Origin: JAGXLP01 sp964649445
GTDB taxonomy: Bacteria > Bipolaricaulota > Bipolaricaulia > M55B111
Length of the DNA stretch: 29,706 bases
Reading direction: 5' to 3'
NCBI GenBank assembly: GCA_964649445.1
Contig: CAZYPS010000018.1
Location: 1-29,706 of the forward strand
Positions 23,123 to 29,706 of this stretch are shown here, one piece after another; positions within the stretch are counted from its first letter, which is position 1, and each line of letters starts with the position of its first letter. A program made the position numbers and the translations under genes. A model generated the notes under the pieces. The model did no database searches, had not been told where the DNA came from, and worked only from the letters and a program-made list of their open reading frames with translations.

Positions 23123-23608
23123 TTACAGAAGACCTGCCAGGCGTCTAACGTGGGACTTTTCCTCCTCGATTATTTTCTTTATCAAATCTCTATCTTCACT
23201 TGACTTTCCTAGCTCAAGTATCTCGTAGTAATAGAGGATCGTATCCTTCTCCAGTGATATTGCGATTGTTAGAAGTTCGTCCCTGCCTTCCACACTTTTT
23301 GCAGCCTGGATATTCTCGTTCGCCGAGTTGAAGATCTTGGAATCGGCAAGTGCTTTGAGATAAGAGTCTTCGAGGCTTCCATAGAGCAAGGAGTTAATAT
23401 CTTCCCCTCTTTCCAGTTCTGCCTCACCAAGCATCTCCCGGAACGTATTTTTGTGACTGACTTCCTGTACCGCCAGATCCTGAAACAGTTCTTCTAATTC
23501 CTGCTCCTCGACCTCGGGAACCATACCTTCGTAGAATTGTTTGCCGTTTTCCTCGATCTCAATAGCTATTTTTAACGTTTCTTCTGCCGAAAATGGAATA
23601 TTGGTCAT
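23123..23608 (-). CDS. Ferritin-like / rubrerythrin-type diiron protein
   Basis: The 161-residue protein is a four-helix bundle of the rubrerythrin-like ferritin superfamily. Likely diiron ligands are E20 (EIEENGKQFY), E49 and H52 in E-V-S-H, E120 (SLEKDTILYY), and E150 and H153 in E-K-S-H, the paired E-x-x-H pattern. There is no rubredoxin domain, so it is a short form. Relatives act in peroxide reduction or iron handling in anaerobes; the precise role here is inferred. GGGAGGT lies five bases before the ATG. The gene is monocistronic, divergent from the threonine synthase unit, behind a promoter with two palindrome-like sites. Confidence 0.85.
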   Translation of the reverse strand: MTNIPFSAEETLKIAIEIEENGKQFYEGMVPEVEEQELEELFQDLAVQEVSHKNTFREMLGEAELERGEDINSLLYGSLEDSYLKALADSKIFNSANENIQAAKSVEGRDELLTIAISLEKDTILYYYEILELGKSSEDRDLIKKIIEEEKSHVRRLAGLL

Positions 23609-23682
23609 TTTTACCTCCCAGTGTTAAATAACTCCCGTTAAAAGCCAAGTTAGCATCAAAACTATTCAGAACACGCAAGGTA

Positions 23683-23711
23683 AATATATCGGGCATACCG
23701 GTTTAAATCAA
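23683..23711 (-). promoter_or_regulatory. Predicted promoter of the ferritin-like gene
   Basis: On the minus strand TTGATT (23711-23706, 4 of 6) is separated by 17 bp from TATATT (23688-23683, 5 of 6). Transcription would start near 23676, with a leader of about 67 bases to the ATG at 23608. An ACCGGT-centred site lies inside the spacer. Confidence 0.55.
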
Positions 23712-23725
23712 ACCTATACCGGTAT
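23695..23725. promoter_or_regulatory. Pair of ATACCGGTNT operator-like sites
   Basis: ATACCGGTTT (23695-23704) and the perfect palindrome ATACCGGTAT (23716-23725) have centres exactly 21 bp apart, two turns of the helix. The first lies between the -35 and -10 boxes of the ferritin-like promoter and the second just upstream of the -35. This geometry fits two dimers of a repressor binding side by side. The regulator is unknown; the bases do not match PerR or Fur consensus. Confidence 0.55.
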
Positions 23726-23848
23726 CCATCCGGAATAGCGTCGGATTGCGCCCGATTACCTGTTGAATTAGGGCGAAGGTCCTAAGCACCGTCAAATACG
23801 GTTGGAATTACCGCCGCGACCACCCTTCCCGGTAGAGCCTTTTTATAC

Positions 23849-23877
23849 TTTAAAAGAACAATTCAGTAAAGTAATAT
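23849..23877 (+). promoter_or_regulatory. Weak predicted promoter for the threonine synthase unit
   Basis: TTTAAA (23849-23854) and TAATAT (23872-23877) are 17 bp apart, each 4 of 6 to consensus. The start would be near 23884, about 50 bases before the upstream ORF. The stretch between the operator pair and this site (23726-23848) shows nothing I recognise. Confidence 0.3.
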
Positions 23878-23934
23878 TGGGCAAACCTGAGGTAAAGATT
23901 TTTAAAGAATTAACGGTAGGAGGTAGTGATAAAG

Positions 23935-24000
23935 TTGAATTGCATAACGGATAAGATAAATGAGAGTAGTGCAGAAGGTGACCTAACCCAAAAACCATGA
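23935..24000 (+). CDS. 21-residue upstream ORF overlapping the threonine synthase start
   Basis: A TTG at 23935 lies ten bases after AGGAGGT (23918-23924), the strongest ribosome binding site in this gap. It opens a 21-codon frame (MNCITDKINESSAEG, then DLTQKP) that ends with a TGA overlapping the thrC ATG as ATGA. The thrC start itself has only AAGGTGA about 15 bases away. The frame differs from thrC, so this is not an N-terminal extension. It contains two Thr and two Ile codons, far fewer than classic attenuation leaders. A role in translational coupling is more likely than amino-acid attenuation. Confidence 0.5.
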   Translation: MNCITDKINESSAEGDLTQKP

Positions 24001-25256
24001 AAAACGTAACTGGCTTACGATGTGTTTCCTGTGGTAAAGTTTACGGACCCGATAAACTCGACTATACCTGTCCCGAGTGCGGAACGAGGAAAGGGACGCT
24101 GGAGGTACTTTACGATTACGAATCATCAGGCGAAGAGTTCAAAGAAAAAGTTGACCAAGGACCCGTCACGGATATCAAGAGATATTCACCACTCCTCCCG
24201 ATTGAAAACCTGGAAAACCTTCCACCGCTTAGAATCGGAGGTACTCCGCTGTACGAGTTTCACGAACTAACGGACGAACTCGATCAGGTTTGGATAAAAG
24301 ACGACAGTGGCAACCCGACCGCCTCCTACAAGGACCGAGCAACGGCACTGGCAATCGCGGCAGCACGACAAAAGAACATCGGAACGATGACCTGCGCTTC
24401 AACCGGAAACGCTGCGAGTTCCCTCGCCGGGCTAGCTGCTGCATCCAGAATGGAAACAGTCATATTTGTTCCTGCTGCCGCACCGGAAGCAAAAATCGCC
24501 CAGCTTCTCGTCTACGGAGCAAACGTCTTTGCTGTGGAAGGTAGTTACGATGAGGCGTACGATCTCTGCCTCGAAGCCGCCGAAAAGTATAGCTGGTACA
24601 ATCGTTCCGCCGCAATACATCCCTACCTGGTAGAAGGTAAAAAGACCGGCGCACTGGAGATGGCAAACCAATTGAACTGGAAAGTTCCCGACAAAGTTTT
24701 TGTATCCGTAGGCGATGGTTCGATAGTTAGCGGTCTCTGTAAAGGCTTTAAAGAACTCGTAAATATCGACTTAATAGACGAGGCGCCTCAGGTAATAGGT
24801 GTCCAGGCTGAAGGTGCGGACACAATAGCTAAAGCCTTTGACCGATACGAGGGCGGAGAAGTCGAAATAATGGAGCAATCCGCAAGCACGGTCGCGGACA
24901 GTATATCAGTGGGCAAACCCCGTGATATAGTCAAAGCCGTCAAGTACACTTATGAAAACGGGGGTCGTTTCCTGACCGTTTCTGACGAGGAAATTACCTC
25001 GGGACTCATCGAACTCGCCCGAAAACGAGGAGTATTTGCAGAACCGGCTGCTGCTGCTGCTTACGCGGGTCTGAAGAAGGCTCTAAATAGAGGCGATCTC
25101 GCCGACAGTAATGAGGTTGGAGTCTTCATTACCGGAAGCGGTCTAAAAGACGTAAACGCGGCAAGAAAGGGCGTAGAAGGTCCAATGAATGTTTCTCCGG
25201 AACTATCCGATGTGGAACGGGCTCTGGACGAAAGCGGTCTCAACTTTGGAAGCTAG
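23997..25256 (+). CDS. thrC: Threonine synthase
   Basis: The 419-residue fold type II pyridoxal-phosphate enzyme should convert O-phosphohomoserine to threonine. It has an N-terminal zinc ribbon (C9, C12, C25, C28), then SGNPTASYKDRATA with the Schiff-base K112, CASTGNAASSLAGLAA binding the substrate, GDGSIVSGLCKGF as the cofactor-phosphate loop and VFITGSGLKD near the end. Most relatives read SFKDR; Tyr replaces Phe here. Zinc-ribbon forms of this group are annotated as threonine synthase, but a related PLP-dependent lyase function cannot be excluded, since the gene sits beside a nucleobase-catabolism operon. Translation probably couples to the upstream ORF. A 71-bp gap separates it from the next gene. 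Confidence 0.85.
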   Translation: MKNVTGLRCVSCGKVYGPDKLDYTCPECGTRKGTLEVLYDYESSGEEFKEKVDQGPVTDIKRYSPLLPIENLENLPPLRIGGTPLYEFHELTDELDQVWIKDDSGNPTASYKDRATALAIAAARQKNIGTMTCASTGNAASSLAGLAAASRMETVIFVPAAAPEAKIAQLLVYGANVFAVEGSYDEAYDLCLEAAEKYSWYNRSAAIHPYLVEGKKTGALEMANQLNWKVPDKVFVSVGDGSIVSGLCKGFKELVNIDLIDEAPQVIGVQAEGADTIAKAFDRYEGGEVEIMEQSASTVADSISVGKPRDIVKAVKYTYENGGRFLTVSDEEITSGLIELARKRGVFAEPAAAAAYAGLKKALNRGDLADSNEVGVFITGSGLKDVNAARKGVEGPMNVSPELSDVERALDESGLNFGS

Positions 25257-25327
25257 ACTTAAGGAGTCTTCTCTGTAACTGACTTGACTATAAAATATAG
25301 CTTAAGCTGATTTCCTCGGGGGTAGTA

Positions 25328-25813
25328 ATGGAATTAGAAATGACGGTTAACGGAAAGCATATAGAGAAACAGGTTGACGGGGACAAGCGATTGATCGATT
25401 TGTTGAGGGAAGACCTTGGCTTCACGGGCGTAAAGGAAGGTTGCGGAGTGGGTGAATGTGGAGCCTGTACCGTCCTGGTCGACGGTAAGTCCGTCTTATC
25501 GTGCCTTACACGAGTAGCCCAGGTAGACGGAAAGGAGGTTCTCACGGTTGAAGGTCTGTCCGAAGACGACGATCTTCACCCTATCCAGCAGGCATTCGTG
25601 GAAACTGGAGGCGTCCAGTGTGGCTTTTGCACCCCCGGTTTCATAATGGTAGCGCTCGAATTGTTGGAACAGAACCCTGATCCAACGAGGGAAGAAATTC
25701 GGGAATGGATAGAAGGAAACATCTGCCGTTGTACGGGCTATGTTAAGATCGTCGATGCGTTAGAGTTAGCTGCCGAAAGCATGAGGTCAGTGGAGGATAA
25801 AGTTGAAACCTGA
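25328..25813 (+). CDS. Xanthine dehydrogenase-type [2Fe-2S] subunit
   Basis: The 161-residue protein is the small electron-transfer subunit of a molybdenum hydroxylase. The N-terminal plant-type cluster has C39, C44, C47 and C59 (GCGVGECGACTVLVDG); the C-terminal cluster has C98, C101, C133 and C135 in QCGFCTPG and CRCTGY. Length is typical of CoxS/XdhC-type subunits. It would pass electrons from a molybdopterin active site to the FAD subunit encoded two genes downstream. It starts with ATG after a G-rich but weak ribosome binding site, and its end overlaps the next gene by 11 bp. The large catalytic subunit is not in this operon. Confidence 0.93.
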   Translation: MELEMTVNGKHIEKQVDGDKRLIDLLREDLGFTGVKEGCGVGECGACTVLVDGKSVLSCLTRVAQVDGKEVLTVEGLSEDDDLHPIQQAFVETGGVQCGFCTPGFIMVALELLEQNPDPTREEIREWIEGNICRCTGYVKIVDALELAAESMRSVEDKVET

Positions 25814-26435
25814 ACCCGGGGACTCCAACGCAATAGTTCTTGCCGCCGGTAAGGGAGAAAGGTACGATGGGATAAAGCAGCTTGCCACCATAAATGAAAA
25901 ACCGGTGCTCCAGCACGTCCTGGACTCCGTGAGAGAAATCAACTGGAGTTTCAATCCCATACTGGTCCTCGGTTATAAAGCTAACCGTATCTCAAGTTCG
26001 ATCAACCCAGAAGGCTTTAGAGTAGTCGAAAATCCCGACTGGGAGGAGGGAATGAGCACATCGTTAAAAAAAGGAGTTTCCGAGACACCCGAACACACCT
26101 CGGGATTTATTTTTTTTCTTGGTGACATGCCACTCGTTCGCTCCCCGATAATAACCAAAGTCCTGAAGAAGGCAGCTGACGGAGCTTCTATCGTAGCACC
26201 GGTTTTTCAAGGGGAACGGGGTTTTCCCGTATACCTCCCTGGCAAATGGAGATCTCAGCTAATCTCCGACGTGAGCGGGGACCAAGGCGCCAGAAGAATA
26301 ATAAGACAAAATCGGGAAGACTTTACTCAAGTAGAGACTGATGATCGAGGCGTTGTCACGGACTTAAACCAGAAAAGTGACCTGGCCCGAATAAAATCCT
26401 ATCTGACAGAGGAGGGAGCGGAAATTGGCGTTTGA
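25803..26435 (+). CDS. MocA-like molybdenum cofactor cytidylyltransferase
   Basis: The 210-residue protein is a nucleotidyltransferase of the MobA/MocA group, which adds CMP to molybdopterin to make the cofactor form used by xanthine-dehydrogenase-family enzymes. LAAGKGERYDGIKQLA is the nucleotide-binding loop with its Lys, FFLGDMPLV holds the metal-binding Asp, and RGFPVYLPGKW and GDQGARRI are MocA-like. The start is TTG at 25803, with GGAGG seven bases before it, overlapping the preceding gene by 11 bp; it overlaps the next gene by another 11. Its place between the two hydroxylase subunits supports MocA rather than MobA. Confidence 0.88.
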   Translation: MKPEPGDSNAIVLAAGKGERYDGIKQLATINEKPVLQHVLDSVREINWSFNPILVLGYKANRISSSINPEGFRVVENPDWEEGMSTSLKKGVSETPEHTSGFIFFLGDMPLVRSPIITKVLKKAADGASIVAPVFQGERGFPVYLPGKWRSQLISDVSGDQGARRIIRQNREDFTQVETDDRGVVTDLNQKSDLARIKSYLTEEGAEIGV

Positions 26436-27273
26436 TCTACTGGTACCCGAAGACGAAGAATCACTGTTTTCCCTTATAGAAGAATATGACTATAGATTAC
26501 TGGCCGGGGGTACTGACCTCTTCGTAAAGATGGAGAAAAAACAGATAAATCCCGACCGTGTAATAGACTTAACGAAAGTACTGTCAGGACCGAAGGTGGA
26601 AGACAGAGGAGAAACGATTTCTATCCTCGCGACGGCAACTTTCCAGGAAATTGCCGAATCATCTCTCATAAAAAATGAATTCCCCGTCCTGGCTCAATCC
26701 GCCAGAGCTGTGGGAGCCACACAATTGAGAAATATGGCAACTATCGGCGGGAACGTATGCAATGCTTCCCCGTCAGCGGATTCTCTTATAGCTCTTTACC
26801 TTCTGAACGGAGAGTTAACGCTCGCAAGCCGGGAAGGAGAACGACGGATACCGATCAGAGAATTTATAACCGGACCGGGAAAAACGGATCTCTCCCCGGG
26901 TGAATACCTGAAGAGCCTGGAAATCCCTAAGGTCTCGGAGAACTTCATTCAATACTTCAAAAAAGTAGGTCGGAGGAACGCACTGGACATTGCCGTTTGC
27001 ACCATGGGCTATCTGTTGAGGGAAGAAGATGGCAGAATCGAGGAACTAAGACTCGCCTACGGCGCCGTTGCCCCGACCGTGATAAGAGTTACTTCAGCAG
27101 AGGACTACCTTCAGGGCAAAGAGTTGAACCGAGAAACCATCGCGGAGGCAAAAGACCTGGTTAGGTCGGAAATATCGCCGATCAGCGATATACGGGGTTC
27201 GGCGGAATATCGAGAAAAGGTAGCAGTTCGACTGGTTGAAAAAATAGCGGACAAATATAAATCCTGTCTATGA
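26425..27273 (+). CDS. Xanthine dehydrogenase-type FAD-binding subunit
   Basis: The 282-residue protein is the medium, FAD-binding subunit of a molybdenum hydroxylase (CoxM/XdhB type). LLAGGTDLFVKM is the first FAD-phosphate loop, ATIGGNVCNASPSADS the second, with GVTxLRNMATIGG-like wording before it (GATQLRNMATIGG). The C-terminal domain has VGRRNALDIAV and LAYGAVAPTVIR. Length is normal. It starts with TTG at 26425 behind GGAGGGAG and ends in an ATGA overlap with the dihydropyrimidinase gene. It probably delivers electrons to NAD+ or another acceptor. Confidence 0.93.
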   Translation: MAFDLLVPEDEESLFSLIEEYDYRLLAGGTDLFVKMEKKQINPDRVIDLTKVLSGPKVEDRGETISILATATFQEIAESSLIKNEFPVLAQSARAVGATQLRNMATIGGNVCNASPSADSLIALYLLNGELTLASREGERRIPIREFITGPGKTDLSPGEYLKSLEIPKVSENFIQYFKKVGRRNALDIAVCTMGYLLREEDGRIEELRLAYGAVAPTVIRVTSAEDYLQGKELNRETIAEAKDLVRSEISPISDIRGSAEYREKVAVRLVEKIADKYKSCL

Positions 27274-28649
27274 AATTTGACTATTTAATAAAGAACGGCA
27301 ACCTGGTCTCCCGGGGTGAATCCTTCAAAGCTGATATTGGAATTACTGCCGATAAAATATCCGCAATTGGGAATGACATCGAAACGTATGAAGCGGAAAA
27401 CCTCTACGATGCCGAAGGTTGTTACGTGACGCCAGGCTTTATCGATTCCCACACGCACATGAGCCTTCCCGTCTCGGGCATGGTATCCTCCGACGATTTT
27501 TTCACTGGTGGTAGAGCTGGTGCCCGGGGTGGTGTCACTACCATAATCGATTTTACCACTCCCCAGCCCGACCAGACACCCGGGGAAGCAATTAGAGAGA
27601 GGAAAGAAGAAGCTGGTATTTCCCCGATAGACTTTTCCTTCCACGGAACACTTTACGGATACGATTCCCTAGGACCGGAAGACCTTAGGGAAGCTATGGA
27701 AATGGGCGTAACGTCCTTTAAATTCTTCACGGCTTACGGGGAATCGAACAGGCGGACTCAGGATGGAGAACTAGTTGAAGCTCTGACCGAAATAGGGAAA
27801 CTTGGCGGTCTAGCCATGGTCCACTGTGAAAACGACGAAATAATTGTCAAAAAGCAAGAGGAATTGGAGTCTGCCGGAAAAAGCTCAATAGAATACCACC
27901 CCATCAGCAGACCGGATTACTCCGAATCGGAAGCTGTCGGAAAGGTCGTTCACCTAGCTGACGTAGCCAAAAGTAACTTACACCTCGCCCACCTGACTAC
28001 GAGGGAAAGCTTAGAATTTCTGGGTCGAGGAGTAAAATCAGGGATCAACGTTACTGGCGAAACCTGCCCCCAGTACCTTTTACTAACAGAAGCCGAGTAC
28101 GAGCCCGAGAACGGACACCGTTACGCCGCCACTCCTCCTCTTCGACGGGACGAGGACCGTGAAGCTCTCTGGGATGCACTGGCCAGCGGACTACTGAACT
28201 CCGTGGCAACTGATCACTGTCCGTTCCAAAACGATCAGAAAGACGAATTTGAGAATGATTTTCTGAGAATACCTCAGGGGTTGCCAGGAATAGAGACCCT
28301 GGGATCTCTCCTGTTTTCGGAGGGTGTTAAGAAGGACCGGTTATCAATCGGACGAATGGTGGAATTAATTTCCGAAAACCCGTCAAGAAGGTTTGGCCTT
28401 TACCCCGAAAAAGGCAGCTTGACTGTTGGAACAGATGCGGACATAGTGGTCTTAGACCCGGATAGATCAAAGTCGATCGAACCCGACAACTTACACATGA
28501 ATACCGACTTCAATCCGTTCAGGGGCAAAACCACCCGGGGGTGGCCGCGTTTCGTATTCCTCCGAGGAAGACCAATTCTTAAAGGAGAGAAATTCCTGGG
28601 CAGTAAAGGCGGAGGAAATTGGATTAATCGAGACCAAGAAACCAATTGA
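27270..28649 (+). CDS. Dihydropyrimidinase / D-hydantoinase family amidohydrolase
   Basis: The 459-residue cyclic amidohydrolase opens six- or five-membered cyclic diamides such as dihydrouracil or hydantoin. All binuclear-metal ligands known from D-hydantoinases can be matched: H61 and H63 (SHTHM), carboxylated K151 (SFKFFTAY), H185 (MVHCEN), H241 (HLAHLTT) and D315 (ATDHCPF). GGRAGARGGVTTIIDF and ETCPQYLLL are family signatures. Length is typical. The substrate is not determined by sequence; in this neighbourhood a pyrimidine or purine-derived ring is likely. Its ATG overlaps the FAD-subunit stop. Confidence 0.92.
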   Translation: MKFDYLIKNGNLVSRGESFKADIGITADKISAIGNDIETYEAENLYDAEGCYVTPGFIDSHTHMSLPVSGMVSSDDFFTGGRAGARGGVTTIIDFTTPQPDQTPGEAIRERKEEAGISPIDFSFHGTLYGYDSLGPEDLREAMEMGVTSFKFFTAYGESNRRTQDGELVEALTEIGKLGGLAMVHCENDEIIVKKQEELESAGKSSIEYHPISRPDYSESEAVGKVVHLADVAKSNLHLAHLTTRESLEFLGRGVKSGINVTGETCPQYLLLTEAEYEPENGHRYAATPPLRRDEDREALWDALASGLLNSVATDHCPFQNDQKDEFENDFLRIPQGLPGIETLGSLLFSEGVKKDRLSIGRMVELISENPSRRFGLYPEKGSLTVGTDADIVVLDPDRSKSIEPDNLHMNTDFNPFRGKTTRGWPRFVFLRGRPILKGEKFLGSKGGGNWINRDQETN

Positions 28650-28661
28650 GGTGACACTGTA

Positions 28662-29279
28662 ATGGAAGATAACGTCATTGAAGATGCGAGAAACCGTCTT
28701 ACCAAGAAAATTAAGGAGGAAGGAGAAGTACTGGGAGAGGAATTTCTCAAAGTGGACAGCTTTTTAAACCATAAAGTAGCGCCCTCCCTGTTAAACGAGG
28801 TCGGAAAGGCTATCGCCAAGAAATTCGAGGATCTTGGAATAACAAAAGTTCTTACGGCAGAGGCGGCGGGAAACATAATCGCCTATACGACGGCAGCAAA
28901 CCTGCTCCACGAAGAACCTAACGTAGAGGTTGTTTACGCAAAAAAAGGTGTTCCAACGACAATGAGCGGGGAAGAAATTCGGACGATAAAGTCCCCGACG
29001 AAAAAAAACAAAACGACTCTCGCCGTTTCAGGAAATTACTTCAACCCGGATGACCGGGTGCTGATAGTGGACGATTTTCTCTTTACGGGAAGGACTGCAA
29101 GCACTCTGGCGGAGATAATGGAAGCTCTCTCCGTTACGGTAGTAGGCTACGGTTTTGTCATTCGTAAATCGGGCTCCGGCGGTTACAAAAAACTGAGTAA
29201 AGAAGAAAAGCCGATTTTTTCACTGATTGAAATAGAATCGATGGACCCCCAGACGGGCCATATTTCTTTCATAAACTGA
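28662..29279 (+). CDS. xpt: Xanthine phosphoribosyltransferase
   Basis: The 205-residue protein matches bacterial Xpt, which converts xanthine and PRPP to XMP for purine salvage. LKVDSFLNHKVAPSLL, ITKVLTAEAAGN and the PRPP loop VLIVDDFLFTGRTA are family signatures, and YAKKG and GYGFVIRKSGSGGYKKL are also present. Length is normal. GAGGTGA lies before the ATG, 12 bp after the dihydropyrimidinase stop. Coexpression with xanthine-dehydrogenase-type subunits places it at a branch between salvage and breakdown of xanthine. It is the last gene of the operon. Confidence 0.93.
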   Translation: MEDNVIEDARNRLTKKIKEEGEVLGEEFLKVDSFLNHKVAPSLLNEVGKAIAKKFEDLGITKVLTAEAAGNIIAYTTAANLLHEEPNVEVVYAKKGVPTTMSGEEIRTIKSPTKKNKTTLAVSGNYFNPDDRVLIVDDFLFTGRTASTLAEIMEALSVTVVGYGFVIRKSGSGGYKKLSKEEKPIFSLIEIESMDPQTGHISFIN

Positions 29280-29706
29280 TCGACTCTCGTTACCCTACCA
29301 CTTTAAAGAGACCTCACCGAAACCGGGAATTGTTTTACTCAATTCTTTCACCAACCGCGGATTCATCCCTCTGTCTCGAATAGCTGCTCTCTGTTATTTA
29401 CCTGGATGCCGGATAAGCTCACGTTTACGTGTAAGTCCCTCACTTTGGAAACCGTTCAGGAAAATCCTATCGGAGGCCGAGCGGGCACGGTTCCACCCTT
29501 TCGGTGGTCCTTGCTTCCGTCCTCCGGGCTTCCCGGACCGAGAAATTTCCGACTCGCGTGCTCAAACTGTCCCCTTCATGGTAGTGGAACTCTTTTGGAG
29601 TAAGTATCACTCATAAACAGTTAAACTTACTTGGTTATGGTAATATCCCTCACCAGTCCAGCACTCAATTGGAGCCTCAATCCGTATACTGAAAATATTT
29701 GTCATA
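29280..29706. other. Right-end non-coding region
   Basis: These 427 bases follow xpt and run to the window edge. No T-run terminator is obvious after xpt. The one plus-strand frame (29406-29603) has no ribosome binding site and overlaps a GC-rich nested hairpin listed separately. A 32-codon minus-strand frame at the very edge (ending near 29607) could be the tail of a gene but cannot be judged. Confidence 0.5.
29471..29537. repeat. Nested GC-rich hairpin with a competing alternative stem
   Basis: Outer stem CGGAGG (29471-29476)/CCTCCG (29521-29526), middle stem ACGG (29487-29490)/CCGT (29517-29520) and apical hairpin CCACC (29493-29497)/GGTGG (29503-29507) nest in order. TCCGGG (29523-29528) can instead pair with CCCGGA (29532-29537), which breaks the outer stem. 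No T-run follows on either strand. This could be a small structured RNA or a cis-regulatory element; it matches no RNA class I recognise. Confidence 0.45.

Noticed and set aside
4157..23704. ACCGGTA in the spacers of both the metal ATPase promoter and the ferritin-like promoter as evidence of a shared regulator
   Set aside because: The distance to the -10 box differs (4 against 7 bases) and CCGG-containing strings are common in this sequence, so coincidence is likely.
23880..23935. GGGCAAACC and GGTAGGAGGTAG resembling parts of a GEMM cyclic-di-GMP riboswitch
   Set aside because: The conserved central segment and pairing stems are missing; the second part is simply the ribosome binding site of the upstream ORF.
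29460..29540. Possible signal recognition particle or RNase P RNA on either strand
   Set aside because: Only short fragments such as GGAAGCA match; the conserved loops of both RNAs are absent.
29406..29603. 65-residue plus-strand ORF after xpt
   Set aside because: No ribosome binding site; the sequence is explained by the GC-rich nested hairpin.
29607..29705. 32-codon minus-strand frame at the right edge
   Set aside because: Could be the end of a gene beginning outside the window, but there is too little to judge.

Overview
The window looks like the chromosome of an uncultured, probably anaerobic bacterium. It encodes a sigma-70 family factor, has recognisable TTGACA/TATAAT-type promoters and strong Shine-Dalgarno sequences, and carries bacterial families such as ScpA/ScpB, PyrK, Xpt and ArsR. 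Several proteins lean towards archaeal sequence types (the SMC ATPase, the PyrF decarboxylase and a short S-adenosylhomocysteine hydrolase), and the proteins are rich in Glu and Asp. A deep-branching, perhaps salt-adapted lineage would fit, but I cannot place it by eye. Start codons are unusual: about a third of the genes begin with TTG behind a good ribosome binding site, and I saw no GTG start. No tRNA, rRNA, CRISPR array, insertion sequence or phage gene was found.

Layout. (1) 1-1611: a cupin/HD-GYP/GAF signalling protein. (2) 1982-4585: a Zn/Cd-type P-type ATPase divergent from an ArsR/SmtB sensor; the 96-bp gap holds two face-to-face promoters and a shared 9-bp inverted repeat. (3) 4858-8065: L-lactate dehydrogenase, an unannotated 53-aa gene on the opposite strand, threonine aldolase and a DUF554 membrane protein. 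(4) 8062-13975, minus strand: pyrF-pyrE-pyrB-pyrI, then a 152-bp gap and pyrK-pyrC-pyrD. This covers all of UMP synthesis except carbamoyl-phosphate synthase. (5) 13976-14804: a non-coding stretch rich in inverted repeats, ending in two overlapping terminators. (6) 14805-18326: a methyltransferase, the sigma factor and ahcY.

(7) 18327-22930, minus strand: an exported coiled-coil protein, then smc-scpA-scpB. The SMC is complete in both ATPase halves and the hinge but has arms only about half the usual length. (8) 23123-25256: a ferritin-like protein divergent from threonine synthase. The ferritin-like promoter carries two ACCGGT-centred sites 21 bp apart, and threonine synthase is preceded by a 21-codon upstream ORF that overlaps its start. 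(9) 25328-29279: a tight operon of iron-sulfur and FAD subunits of a xanthine-dehydrogenase-type enzyme, a MocA-like cytidylyltransferase, a dihydropyrimidinase/hydantoinase and xanthine phosphoribosyltransferase. The molybdenum-binding catalytic subunit is absent. (10) 29280-29706: non-coding, with a nested GC-rich hairpin.

The most notable points are the short-armed SMC, the two regulated promoter regions whose sites can be read directly, the upstream ORF of threonine synthase, the orphan hydroxylase subunits and the structured non-coding regions near 14.3 kb and 29.5 kb.
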